DNA of 64,000 nt, taken from assembly GCA_945643635.1 (NCBI GenBank), contig CALZFC010000303.1, positions 202,501 to 266,500 of the forward strand. The letters run 5' to 3'. Positions 35,452-46,100 of this stretch are shown here, piece after piece. Under the pieces are notes generated by a model, which was given only the letters and a program-made list of their open reading frames with translations, was not told where the DNA came from and searched no databases. The DNA comes from Allodiplogaster sudhausi (taxonomy: Eukaryota > Nematoda > Chromadorea > Rhabditida > Diplogasteridae). The translations under genes and the position numbers were made by a program. How positions within the stretch are numbered: the stretch's first letter is position 1; every line of letters starts with the position of its first letter.

Positions 35452-36781
35452 AAGTTGTTTCTAGGTAAAGTTAGACCCGCATTATCGAATGGGATTGGTC
35501 TTGGAGCTAAAAAATTCATTTTAAAAAGTTATGAAGAATTGAAAAACTGCGCATCTTTTTGAGGTGGTCGAGTAGGGCGCATGTTTATGAACATCTCTCC
35601 GTGCCCAGTGAAGCAATATACGTGAAATTTTTAATGTAGATAGAAAAGATATTGCTTATGTAAATTGTAAAAGCAGAATTTGAAAATTTTCAAATATCGA
35701 TTTTTTACGTGCTCTCAAACTCAATGAGGTTTGTACATGTTATATTACAATTTACGCAGACAGTTTTGTATGTGCCGTATAGAGAATAAAGTTGGCTTTC
35801 GAATGATTTATAGGGAGTTTCATTTCGACGAACTAGGCGGCTTTTCTATGCGTTTAGGTCATGCGCAACAGTGAAAACTGTTACAGAATCGCGGCGCGAC
35901 GCGATATTGGTCGCATTCAAATATCGATTTTCTGTATATCTAGTGATATTTTGTTTTTGATCTTTCTGTTTACATTTATGAATATTAAGCTCATTTTTGA
36001 GCAAACAAATTCACTTTTCGACCAAATATTAACGAATTCACTCATCTCCACAAAAAGAGACCTAGTTGACATGAAAGTCGTTAAATTAGCTACAAAATGA
36101 CATTCTTGAAACTGAAATTAAATGTAGCTATTTATCGCAACAAATCGAAAAGCGACTCAAACCAGCTATAAACTATGTAAATACACCAATTCGCCAGATT
36201 CACCACGGATGTCGAATTCGAATATTCCAATTTACATATTCGATTATTCCAATTCACGCGGTGAAAATCTGGTGAATTGGTGTATTTACATAGTATAGCT
36301 GGTTGAGTCGCTTTTCGATTTGTTGCGAGAAATAGCTACATTTAATTTCAGTTTCAAGAATGTTATTTTGTAGCTAATTTAACGGACTTTCATGTCAACT
36401 AGGTCTCATTTTGTGGAGATGAGTGAATTCGTTAATATTTGGTCGAAAAGTGCATTTTTTTGCTCAAAAACGAGCTTACTCGTTTCATAAATGTAAAAAG
36501 AAAGATAAAAACAAAATATCACTAAATATACAGAAAATCGATATTTGAAAATTTTCAAATTCTGTTTTTATAATTTACATAAGCAATATCTTTTCTATCA
36601 ACAGTAAAACGTATATTGCTTCACGGGGCGCGGAGAGATGTTCATAAGCATGCGCCCTACTCGACCACCTCAAAAAGATGCGCAGTTTTTCAATTCTTCA
36701 TAACTTTTTAAAATGAATTTTTTAGGCTCCAAGACCAATCCCATTCGATTCTGCGGGTCTGACTTTGCCTAGAAACAACTT
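35452..36781. mobile_element. TTAA-flanked foldback element with AAGTTGTTTCTAGG termini
   Basis: Termini AAGTTGTTTCTAGGTAAAG (left) and the matching reverse complement (right), flanked by TTAA at 35448-35451 and 36782-36785. Arms of about 600 bp pair almost to the centre near 36200-36240. The core contains GGTGAATTGGTGTATTTACA on both arms. No coding capacity. Its ends differ from those of the GAGAGC family although the target site is the same. Confidence 0.85.
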
Positions 36782-36785
36782 TTAA

Positions 36786-38499
36786 GAGAGCTTCTCTGTA
36801 AAAGTCGAGCATGCGCTTAAGGCAGCCTGCCCCGGGAAAGTTGTTTTCGAATTCATTAACGGAAAACATTTTGCTTATACAACTCCACGCGCTCTATTTA
36901 ATGAGACTAATTTCATCATCATCCGATTTTTTCCCTTTGGGATACACTACCGTAACCCTGAAAATTCATTGAGCCATAAATCCGTCCAAAGTTTGTTTTG
37001 AGAAAACATCTACATATCATTCAATAGCATTACGAAAGCTCTTCAAATTTCATCTAGGAACATGTTTTAAGAAAATTTTATTTTGGCCGAGAAAATTGGC
37101 GTTAAATTATTTGGAGGGTCGACACACCACTTTCTGCTCATTTCGACACTCTGTAACCTAGATAGAAAGAAAGAGCGTGAAATTTGCTATCAAATAATCT
37201 CCATTCAAGAAAATCCGAGCGTACCAATTTTTGCTATGACGCGAGCAATGCGCTCGAGTCGGTCAAAATGGCACATTTTCGGTCGCGGAAGCACCGTGCA
37301 AGCGCATTCATCGATCCATAACTACGCTCAATGTTAATATTACCAAATCGTTAGCATATCATCTAAGAGCTCTCACAGAGATCTTCAAATGCTACATACA
37401 TACTTTTATTGAAATATTTATATTTCTATGGAAAATTTCGTTCTGTACTATTAGAACGCTTAAAAAACTACTTTACAAACATTTTCGCCTGGCGAAACAT
37501 ACATCATAAGAAAGAGGATGAAATTTGCTACAAGATGAACCCCTTTCAATGGAATTGCATGCATACGATCTTTTGTTGTAAGTGATAAGAATTGGGCATC
37601 AGCTTAGCACAATTCTTCAACGGGAAAAAATATTGGAATATTCCAACTCGAATAACCTAAACAGCGAAATTCTTGGGCGAAAGGACAGCGACGCAACTTT
37701 ACCTACTCTTATGACTTATAACTGAACATTATAGACTTAAAACTTTATTGAAATGGGTTCATCTTGACGCAAATTTCACGCTCTTTCTAATGATGCATGT
37801 TTTGAAATGCTGAAATGTTTGTAAAGTAGTTTTTTAAGCGTTCTAATAGTACAGAACGAAATTTTCCATAGAAATATAAAATTTCAATAAAAGTATGTAT
37901 GTAGCATTTGAAGATCTCTGTGAGAGCTCTTAGATGAAACGCTAACGATTTTGTAATATTAACATTGAGCATAGTTATGGATCGATGAATGCGCTTGCAC
38001 GGTGCCTCGGCGGCCGAAAATGTGCCATTTTGACCGACTTGCGCGCATTGCTCGCGTCATAGAAAAAATTGGTACACTCGGATTTTCTTGAATGGAGATT
38101 ATTTGATAGCAAATTTCACGCTCTTTCTTTCTATCTAGGTTACAGAGTGTAGAAATGAGCAGAAAGTGGTGTGTCGACCCTCCAAATAATTTAACGCCAA
38201 TTTTCTCGGCCAAAATAAAATTTTCGTAAAACATGTTTCTAGATGAAATTTGAAGAGCTTTCGAAATGCTATTGAATGATATGTACATCGTTTCTCAAAA
38301 CAGATTTTTAACGGATTTATGGCTCAATGAATTTTCAGGGTTACGGTAGTGTATCGCGAAGGGAAAAAATCGGATGATGATGAAATTAGTCTCATTAAAA
38401 AGAGCGGGTCGAGTTGTATAAGCAAAATGTTTTCCATTAATGAATTCGAAAACAATTTTCCCGGGGCAGGCTGCGCTCGAAGCTTACGGACCTGCTCTC
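36786..38499. mobile_element. TTAA-flanked foldback element, GAGAGC family, complete
   Basis: Ends GAGAGCTTCTCTGTAAAAG and (reverse) GAGAGCAGGTCCGTAAGC, flanked by TTAA at 36782-36785 (shared with the neighbour) and 38500-38503. Each arm of about 800 bp carries GCAGCCTGCCCCGGGAAA, CATCATCATCCGATTTTT and CGAGAAAATTGGCGTTAAAT. The centre is near 37600-37640. Single arms of this family occur at 28320-28930. The ORFs found across it are arm by-products. Confidence 0.85.
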
Positions 38500-38599
38500 T
38501 TAAGCAAAATCGAAGATGATGATTTTTCTAGGGCCCCGAGCATTTTGATTCTCTCGCAAATCGCGTCATATATACATATGCACAGCACATAATACATCC

Positions 38600-39540
38600 A
38601 CAATTATTCATGAAGGTAGCGCAGTGATGTCAAATCGATAAACATAAGAGAGCAAAATCCAACCAATACCACCGGTCAGAAGAGCATTAAAGAGCCGGAA
38701 AGAGAGAGAGAGAGTGCGGGCTGCAAAGAAAGAGCAGTTGTAGAGAGAGCAGAGAAAGAGAAAGTGGAAGAACATACAGGAAGAGTTCAAACAAGAACGG
38801 TTCTTGGGCGGGAGGAGAGAGCGAGAGAGAGAAATAAAGAGATAGAGAGAGAGTATCAATACGAGAAAAGCCGGGTAAATGCGAGCAAAGAGAAAGAATA
38901 TCGTGAATATTTTCTATGCGTCTGCTTACTGAATTGACGCAAAGAACTCGAAAGAATGACTTCTGAATTAGATTTTAAAAAAAAATGCTCCAAGATGCTC
39001 GAATGCCAAAGAAGAGGAATTCTTACATATTTCAAACGGATTGGCCGACAAACTACTTACTTAATGCCGCAACTAACAAGGAAAATATTCCATCTGACGG
39101 TGAGTTTCCTTGAGTGAAATTCTAGTAATCTTATAAAGTCTGGATGTTTAATTGAAATCATATAAAGTTTGAATCAAAGGGAGAGGCGTTGATGAGTCCG
39201 TCGGGGTCTGCGATGGCGAGAGAGAAAGAGACGAGGAGAGGAAAGAGGAACCAAGACGATTTCTATAAACAAAACATGCACTGCCAAATCAAGCAGCTGA
39301 ATTCAATAAATAATAAGTGAAACTCAAACCCACAGGACAGGCAACAGTGTTAGAACAGCTTCACGGCAGAAGAGCCCAAATCAAGAAGGATACGAAGCAT
39401 TACTAGAACAATATACAAGTATTCAAAGATGAACTGCCAATTAGCTAATTCATTATTCAAATTTATAATTGTTTTAGCGGAAAATAGTGAGTCGATAACT
39501 GACAAGTCGATAACTTGTGAGAGAGAAAAGAGGAGAAAAA
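38600..39540. other. No supported gene; AG-rich stretch
   Basis: 38695-38860 is rich in GAGAGA. The remainder is AT-rich with no supported exon. The missing first exon of the phosphatase gene would be expected upstream of its remaining exons, but nothing recognisable was found here. Confidence 0.4.
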
Positions 39541-40152
39541 GTCAATTTTCAGTCTTTAGACTAATTTGCGCGTACACCATAGAAAGCAAATGTAAAGAGC
39601 ATACAAAATCGCATCTAATAGGCAATTCCATTTTATATAAAATTGATAAAATTTTGAATGAGATTATGGTAGGAAGCCAAATTTGTCTAGCAACTCGTAT
39701 TCAAATGCAGATTCCCAATAAATTATCGGAGATTTTTCCACGTAGAAACATAGGTAGTATGTGTGGTTTTGGATCCTCTTTTATATGGTAAATTCAGTTT
39801 TGGAAAGTTATAGTAAAACAATTAATCACCTAAAACACATTTCTAAAAATTCAATTGCACAAAAGTCATTAAAGTTTAAAATTTTCCAAAATGGTCACGA
39901 CTTGTTTGTGTAGTTTTGAATAATAACACTGAAACGATTATTGAGAAATATTAAGTATAACGCTAAATAAGGTCTTGCAAAAGTTTGCAAGATTTTGACC
40001 TATAACTAACCATAAGAGAGAAAAATTTCAACAACTTTTTAACAACTAAACTTCGTTATGAATATTAGATGCATCCCTCATAATGCTTTCAAAATAAAAA
40101 TAAAAATTATTCCGGGCAGGCACCCCTCTATTCTTACATAGAGGGTCCCTTA
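39540..40152. mobile_element. Right half of a TTAA element next to gene X copy 2
   Basis: Matches the inner part of the 27241-28315 element (GACTAATTTG..., AAAGAGCATA...) and ends ATAGAGGGTCCC followed by TTAA at about 40150-40153. The same junction, reversed, borders gene X copy 1 at 14713, so this insertion was in place before gene X was duplicated. Confidence 0.6.
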
Positions 40153-40172
40153 ATAATACTTCCGCATTTCAG

Positions 40173-42157
40173 GAGACATTCCCTCTTGAACTGATGCCAG
40201 AAGGCGACTGGCATTTCATGGGACATGGAGATGAGATCTCGCTTCACCGACTTCTCCGCAACAATGACAAGAACTACACGACCTTCATGGTTGGAGCAGG
40301 AATAATTACAGGGAGAATTTTTTGAATATATTTTGAATGCAGTTTGTTGTACCGAGAAGCTCACTGTACACAATTACGCCTTACAAAGGAATTCTTCTGC
40401 CCGAATCGGAGGCAAGCTTTGATGCGTTTGAAGTAAGGTTAAACTAATACGTGTTACGGCAGCACTTTCAGCTGAACATCTCGATTATCTATAAAGGGAT
40501 TGTCTCGCAGCCCAAGTCCTGGAATCACTTCATCCACGTCTATGCCAAGAGCGTGGAGGGGTTCAAGGAGGAGAACATACCTTCGGAATCTGAAGTACGG
40601 TGACGCGATTATGATTTTTTTTATTCGATTTTGTTTTTAAGATGCTGGCGAGCTCGATCAAGGGATTTCAGTGCACTGTCAACATCACTGTCAGCTGTTT
40701 TTAACACTTTGCTATGTTTTACCGTTATTACATATACAGTACCGTCCAACATTGTAGGGTCCGCGATTAATAGGATTAATCCGATTAATAGGATTAATTA
40801 AATTAGTTTAAAAAATTCAAACTCAAATTGTGAAGCGGAGACGCATTCTCTTGTCGTTTTCTTTACAGAGAAGTGATTTCGCGATATGGAAAAAGTATTC
40901 ATCAAGATAAATTGCGAAAATGCCAAAAAATGACAAAAATCTGAAAGGGTGGCTTTTCCCCGGTCTTTAGCACAATGCGCTGCCGGGCCATGCATACTCG
41001 AAAAACTAGAATATTGTTATTTGTGATTATTCCGCTATAATTTTACTTTCATTGTGTTTGAGGGATGATTTCATAATTAATAATAGCTTTCGATTTACTT
41101 TTGCACGATTTTCAATTCTTAAATTTTGAAAAATTATATTTTCATGCAAGACTGCTGCTAAACAGCGAGGAAAAGCCACCCTTTCAGATTTCTGTCATTT
41201 TATGACATTATCGCAATTTAACTTGATGGATACTTATTCCATGTCGCAAAACCACTTCCTGTAAAGAAAACGACAAGAGAATGCGTCCCCGCTTTGCAAT
41301 TTGAGTTTGAATTATTTAAATTAATTTAATTAATCCTATTAATCGGATTAATCCTTTTAATCGCGGACCCAAGAATGTTGGTTGGTACTGTATCTCTCAA
41401 CACGCTTGTTTGCCTTATGTGCACGTAATTCATCAATTAATCAAAACATGTGGTACATGATATTTTGTAAAAGATGGAGCCGAAATGATCAAGCAAAGAG
41501 CGCGCCTCTCTCTCTCTTTCCGCAGTATTTATCGTGTTTTTTGTGTATTCAGGCGTTTTCCATCGTCACCCCCGACCCCGAAGCTAACGACAGCGCGTCG
41601 CTCCGTCGCGCCCGTCGCAACAGTCGCCACGCAGCTTAGGCCACGCCCACTCTTCAAGCCACGCCCAGTCCTCAAGCCACACCCACTTTCCAAGCCACGC
41701 CCACTCTCTAAGCCACGCCTACTTCCCAAGCCACGTCCACCCCATCTCCTCGCCATACTGAACTCGCTTTTTTCAGCTCCCTTCTCCATAAAAATTTTCC
41801 ATAAAGAGCTCGTTTTTTATCCTAATAGAAAAAGATATTTTTAATTTTTAATTTAAAAAAAAAACTATTTTATTCCAGCGGAACAGCCAGCGACTCCGGC
41901 TGAGACAACTCCTGCTGACGCAACTCCGGCTGAAGCGAGTCCGGCTCCTGCGGAAGAAAAGAAGACCGAGGAAGGGACCGAGGCGCCGAAGCCCGCAGGC
42001 ATGATTACCCATATTAGTTGCTTTTCAGTGACATTTTTTGATTCCAGAGGAAAGACCGGTGACTGCGCAGGCTCCTCTAGCCAAATCCGATGACTCCCTT
42101 CTCAATGTGAACACACTGGCTGATGCGCCTAGTTCGTGGCTGATCTATAATTTCTGA
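40173..42157 (+). CDS. Unrecognised gene X, copy 2, with a Pro/Ala/Glu-rich tail
   Basis: Exons 40173-40289, 40343-40594 and 40642-40689 match gene X copy 1 (ELMPEGDWHFMG; SLYTITPYKGILLPESEASF). Downstream, 41879-41998 encodes period-5 repeats (TPAET, TPADA, TPAEA, SPAPA), and 42047-42157 ends SSWLIYNF-stop. A Tc1-like foldback (40737-41390) and a CCACGCCCAC repeat lie in the intron before the tail. Lesion or oddity: TAA at 40445-40447 in exon 2, inside a 30-base segment that starts GTAAGG and ends CAG. The 41998 donor is GC. The 40689/41879 join does not preserve phase, so the tail may belong to the gene only through another exon. Function unknown. Confidence 0.45.
40737..41390. mobile_element. 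Tc1/mariner-type foldback element, TA flanks, 654 bp
   Basis: Termini CAGTACCGTCCAACATTGTA and (reverse) CAGTACCAACCAACATTCTT, each next to TA. CAGT...CC ends with TA duplication are typical of Tc1/mariner derivatives. The arms pair along their length, including GGATTAATCCGATTAATAGG and a GAAAGGGTGGCTTTTCC segment. The related locus near 14120-14160 (reversed) lacks it and gives the empty site. No transposase. Confidence 0.85.
41395..41815 (+). repeat. Interspersed repeat with CCACGCCCAC minisatellite, copy B
   Basis: Same family as 13555-14135: shared lead (TTATGTGCACGTAATTCATC, ATCAAAACATGTGG), then seven or so units of CAAGCCACGCCCACTC, then CTCCTCGCCATACTGAACTC. About 41560-41640 is an extra GC-rich insert. 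Confidence 0.75.
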
Positions 42158-42194
42158 ACTATGATTTGTTGAGTTTTGGTCTTTGATTAACCTG

Positions 42195-42365
42195 AATCGT
42201 CGTATCACAAGGGAAGCATCTTTCCATAGCCCAGCCAATCGTGATGAAAGTAATTTTTTATGTAGCCCTCCTCGAAATGGAAAGAGGCTCCGTCCCTATA
42301 TAAACCCTCCTTCTGCCCGTGAATACAGTCTTCATTCTACTTAACTTGCAGCTTCCCTCGTCCAG
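42195..42365 (+). promoter_or_regulatory. Promoter of kinase-like gene 2: CCAAT and TATA boxes
   Basis: AGCCAATCGTGAT at about 42232, CTATATAAACCCTCC at about 42296, and ACAGTCTTC about 30 bases later. These match kinase copy 1 but without its 145-base insert. The sequence equivalent to the copy 1 start codon reads CAG (42363-42365), so this otherwise intact promoter may lead to a transcript without the ancestral ATG. Confidence 0.6.
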
Positions 42366-43144
42366 CCTGATCCCAACTCGCCCGACGACATCCTTCTTGA
42401 TAGCCTTGATGTTAGTTTGCTGTCCTTTATATAAATATTTTTTGGATACAAGTAATATATATAGCGTATTTTCTCTATTAGTTACCCCGGGGGAACTATT
42501 TTTCAATACCCTTGCGAGGGAGGGGCACTATTAGAGGAAGGGGTACTATTTTTTTCAATGTTATTGACAGGTTGATAACAACGAATGGAGGTCAGCGTTT
42601 GCGAGTGCAAAGAAGGAGCGAAGTGAGGAAGGGACACGAAGTGACCAGTAGTGAAGTGACAATGAGTCTACCAGCCGAGGGGTTAATTACCATTCCGAGC
42701 CGGCGAGACTCACGTAGCAAAGTATACTGTAACAGGACCCATGCCTTCCAGGGTCCATTCGAAGTACGTCTCTAGCTGGGGTATTAGCCGATTAGGGGAA
42801 CACTATTGGAGGGGGGGGAGGGGTTACTAGTGGCAGGGGGTACTATTTTTCAATGAGAACATCAGAGGAGGTACTATTCGGGGTACTATTAGAGGGGAGG
42901 GTTCTAATAAAGTCGTACTAATAGAGAAAATACGATATATATATATATATAAAGTTCATTGTTTCTTAGAACAGCTTTTCTATTCTCTATTGAAAACATA
43001 TAAGAATTCCCCAAAAACATGCCATGAAACTTATTCTGAACTCGAGTGCGGTTGTTGCATCATTTTCAATGCGCTCTCGAATTTAAATAAATTTCACGGT
43101 TCACACATATTTTCATGGAAAATTACCCTATAAATAAAGATTAT

Positions 43145-43182
<38 letters not shown>

Positions 43183-46100
43183 TTCTTCAAATTTCTTCAA
43201 AGCTCAAAACTCCTCTTCAGACTCCTACCTTCAATATCGAAGTCTCTCGTCAAGTTCTCGGTAGAGGCGGTTACGCCGATGTCTTTATGGTTAGTATGTG
43301 CACTCTCTCTCTCTCTCTCTCTCTCGCTCTCTTGCTCTTATTTTGGGGCGGACCTCGGTGGCTATGGCAGGGACCGAGATTGTATAAGCCATGTAAACTT
43401 CCTTTGGCCTCCTCAAGGTCTCTCTCCCGCCTTTTAGACATTATCGCTGATAGCTTTATACTCTTCAATTGATACCGTATCCTCGAGCCTAATGGAACCT
43501 CTGTTGCACTATCAATATGATTAAGTTGAAAGCCTTTGGCATTGCCATGGTACTCCCCGTTATAAGCATATGTATGTACAATTTGTTGTTTTATGTAATT
43601 ATAGTTTGCATTAATTTATTTTATTAAATATAACGGCCAATATTTCATTAACATTACAGGTTAAGAGAACCCTCTGTAAGACTCAAGGAGGCTTCCATAG
43701 AAGCCTGCCCCGGGGAATTTTTGTTTCCTTTTACTTTGAAAACTTTATGAGGGTTCATAACGAAATTTAGGTGTTAAAAAAGTTTCGAAAAAATTTTTTC
43801 TCTTAGAGCAAAAGTGGACGATTGAGAAAAAAACCACGATAAATAAAAGGATGAAGGATTATGGTTGTAATTAGCAAAAGTACATATTTATTCCGGGGCA
43901 AAAGAATTGACACGGGCGTCGCCATTGCAGTCAAGAAGGTACCGCTGTATGCAACAGAACGCGAGAGGGATGTGATTCGCTCCGAAATCTTCATCCTGAT
44001 GAAGGTTTCTTTTTCTTACTTCCTGTGTGTTTCCGGGTTTTAACAGGAAGAGTTTTTAACAGAAATTCAGCACAAATGTAGAGTATGCACATATGTATGT
44101 GAATAAATACAGGCATCTACATGTAAGAAGGTTCGACATGCAGCATTCCCTTGCATTGCAGTTGCAAGGTTGCCCGCAGATCATCAAGTTCCACCAAGCC
44201 TTCTTGGACCAGGGACATGTCCTCTTTTCGATAGAGCTGGCTGAGCTGGGATCCTTGCGGTGCCTCGGGGGAATGCTCTCCGAAAGAATTATCTCCACAA
44301 TCATAGCTGACGTCGTGGCCGTCAGTTTCATGTTGTATAAAATAGAGCAGAGAGAGAAAGAAAGAGATTGTGGAAAAGGGAGAGAGGGAGTAAGAGAGTG
44401 AGAAGAAACGCGACAAGATGCAAACACTGTGGGCCAAATGAGACTATGTATCTCAATAATTCTTTCAATGTTCGATTCCTACTTCAAACTACATAAAAAG
44501 TACGAGATTATCATTTTCAAACAAAAAAATTAAATTTATATTACCTATCCAATTGAATTTCAATGCTTTTTATTTTTGTCATCTATGATTTGTACATAAA
44601 AATTTTAAGTCCATCCATTATACTTAAGAAAACAGAAAACCTTATTTCAACTAATTTTGCCAACAGCAAAGGAAACGTGGTAATATGCTTTCCGCCATAT
44701 GGTTTCAGCAGATGGAATTTCCCAAAGATGTGAATGAATGATTTATGTCCTTCCGTCTTTGCATACTTGTGTTCAATTCTGAACACACATTGGCATTTCA
44801 GTCAGCTCTGAATGCGGTGCATATATGCAATTCTACAATTATTTCATTTAATTATAGTCAAAAATTGAGATCTTTTGAGTGAATAACGCATGCCGCTTCT
44901 TATTATTCACTGCATACTTACCATTAGATCTTGGCAATCTTTTTTGTTCAGCTTTCTAAAAGTTTAAAAAAAGGAAAAAGTCACAAGAGAATAAGAGAAG
45001 TCTCGGTTTTTAACTGACTCTTGGTTGCAACGCATCGTCGAGCGAAGCGACAGGGTTGTTTTTCTGGCGAGATCATGAATGGCGAACAAAGCATCATTGA
45101 ATAACAAACAAAAAAAAGCATTAAAAAATAAGAAGGGCATGAACATAAATGGAAAAAAATTAACTCCAAATAGTGAAGCGCACTCAAAGACTTTTTCGAA
45201 TACTATTGCACCAAAAACTTCGACAATAAAATTATGCGCTATAACATGAATCTTATGACTTGGTGAAATAGTAGGCAAATAGAAAAAATAGATTACTTTT
45301 TGGTTGTTCATGCCCTTTTTAAATATGGGATCTTTTTTTAAGTAAATTTGTCACATCTTTCTGCTTTTCCGTACTAATCTTCCCATTTAAGTCTTTCAAC
45401 CTCAATCTTTTTTGTAAATTTTTGTAAAATAAATTTGAGCTCAACTTTCGCCCCGTTTCTTTTTTACAATGATAAGAGATAGCAGGAAGCATAACATAGT
45501 TAAATTATAATCATTAAAGTCAAATCAGACGAAACTTTACAGGGGCTAGTGAAATGCCACTCCATCAACGTGATCCATCGCGATATCACGACGACCAACA
45601 TTGTGCTGTCAAATTCCGGAATGGTCAGAGATTAACCCCAAAAATTTTATACATCCAAAAGGTTATCGCAGGAAAGGTGTTAGATCTTAAGCAAATAAAA
45701 GAAGTAACTCGACCGTGGCAAATTCTTTGAATGTTAAGGCGAAAATCGTTGATTTTGGTCTTGCCGTCATCTGTCCGAAAGGCAGCAAGGTCCGCGGAGA
45801 TCGCGGAACGATGGCATTGTTAGTTTAAGCTACTCTTATCTCTCTCCTACTATCGCTTTGGCTGTGTCTTTCTCCTTCGCAGTACCTCGTTGTCTTTCTC
45901 TATTTCTGTATGTCTCTCACTCTCTCTGTCTCTTTCTTTCTATCTCTTTCATAACTCCTATTGGCAGAAAATAAACTTCTCGTACTGTGGCATACCATTT
46001 ATTAATTCTTATCGACTCTCCTGTTCAGCCAAGCACCGGAAGTCGAGAATGGAGACTACGACCACCTCGTGGATTCGTGGTCGCTGGGAAGGGTGGCGAT

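Larger units (their letters stand above)
35349..38600. mobile_element. Outer palindrome interrupted at its centre by two TTAA elements
   Basis: 35349-35447 and 38504-38600 are inverted copies of each other, sharing ACGCGATTTGCGAGAGAATC, GGGGCCCTAGAAAAATCATC and CGATTTTGC. If the two inner elements are removed, the centre reads GATTTTGCTTAAGCAAAATC, a perfect palindrome around TTAA. The outer element is thus a short foldback whose central TTAA received both inner elements. Its own ends blend into TGTTGTGG-like sequence next to the retrotransposon, so its outer limits are approximate. Confidence 0.75.

Noticed and set aside
36100..36320. Possible tRNA or structured RNA gene because of strong dyad symmetry
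   Set aside because: The symmetry is the centre of a transposon foldback; no cloverleaf, A box or B box was seen.
41485..41844. Pro/Arg-rich 119-codon ORF
   Set aside because: Produced by the CCACGCCCAC minisatellite; the equivalent ORFs in the other copies are out of register.
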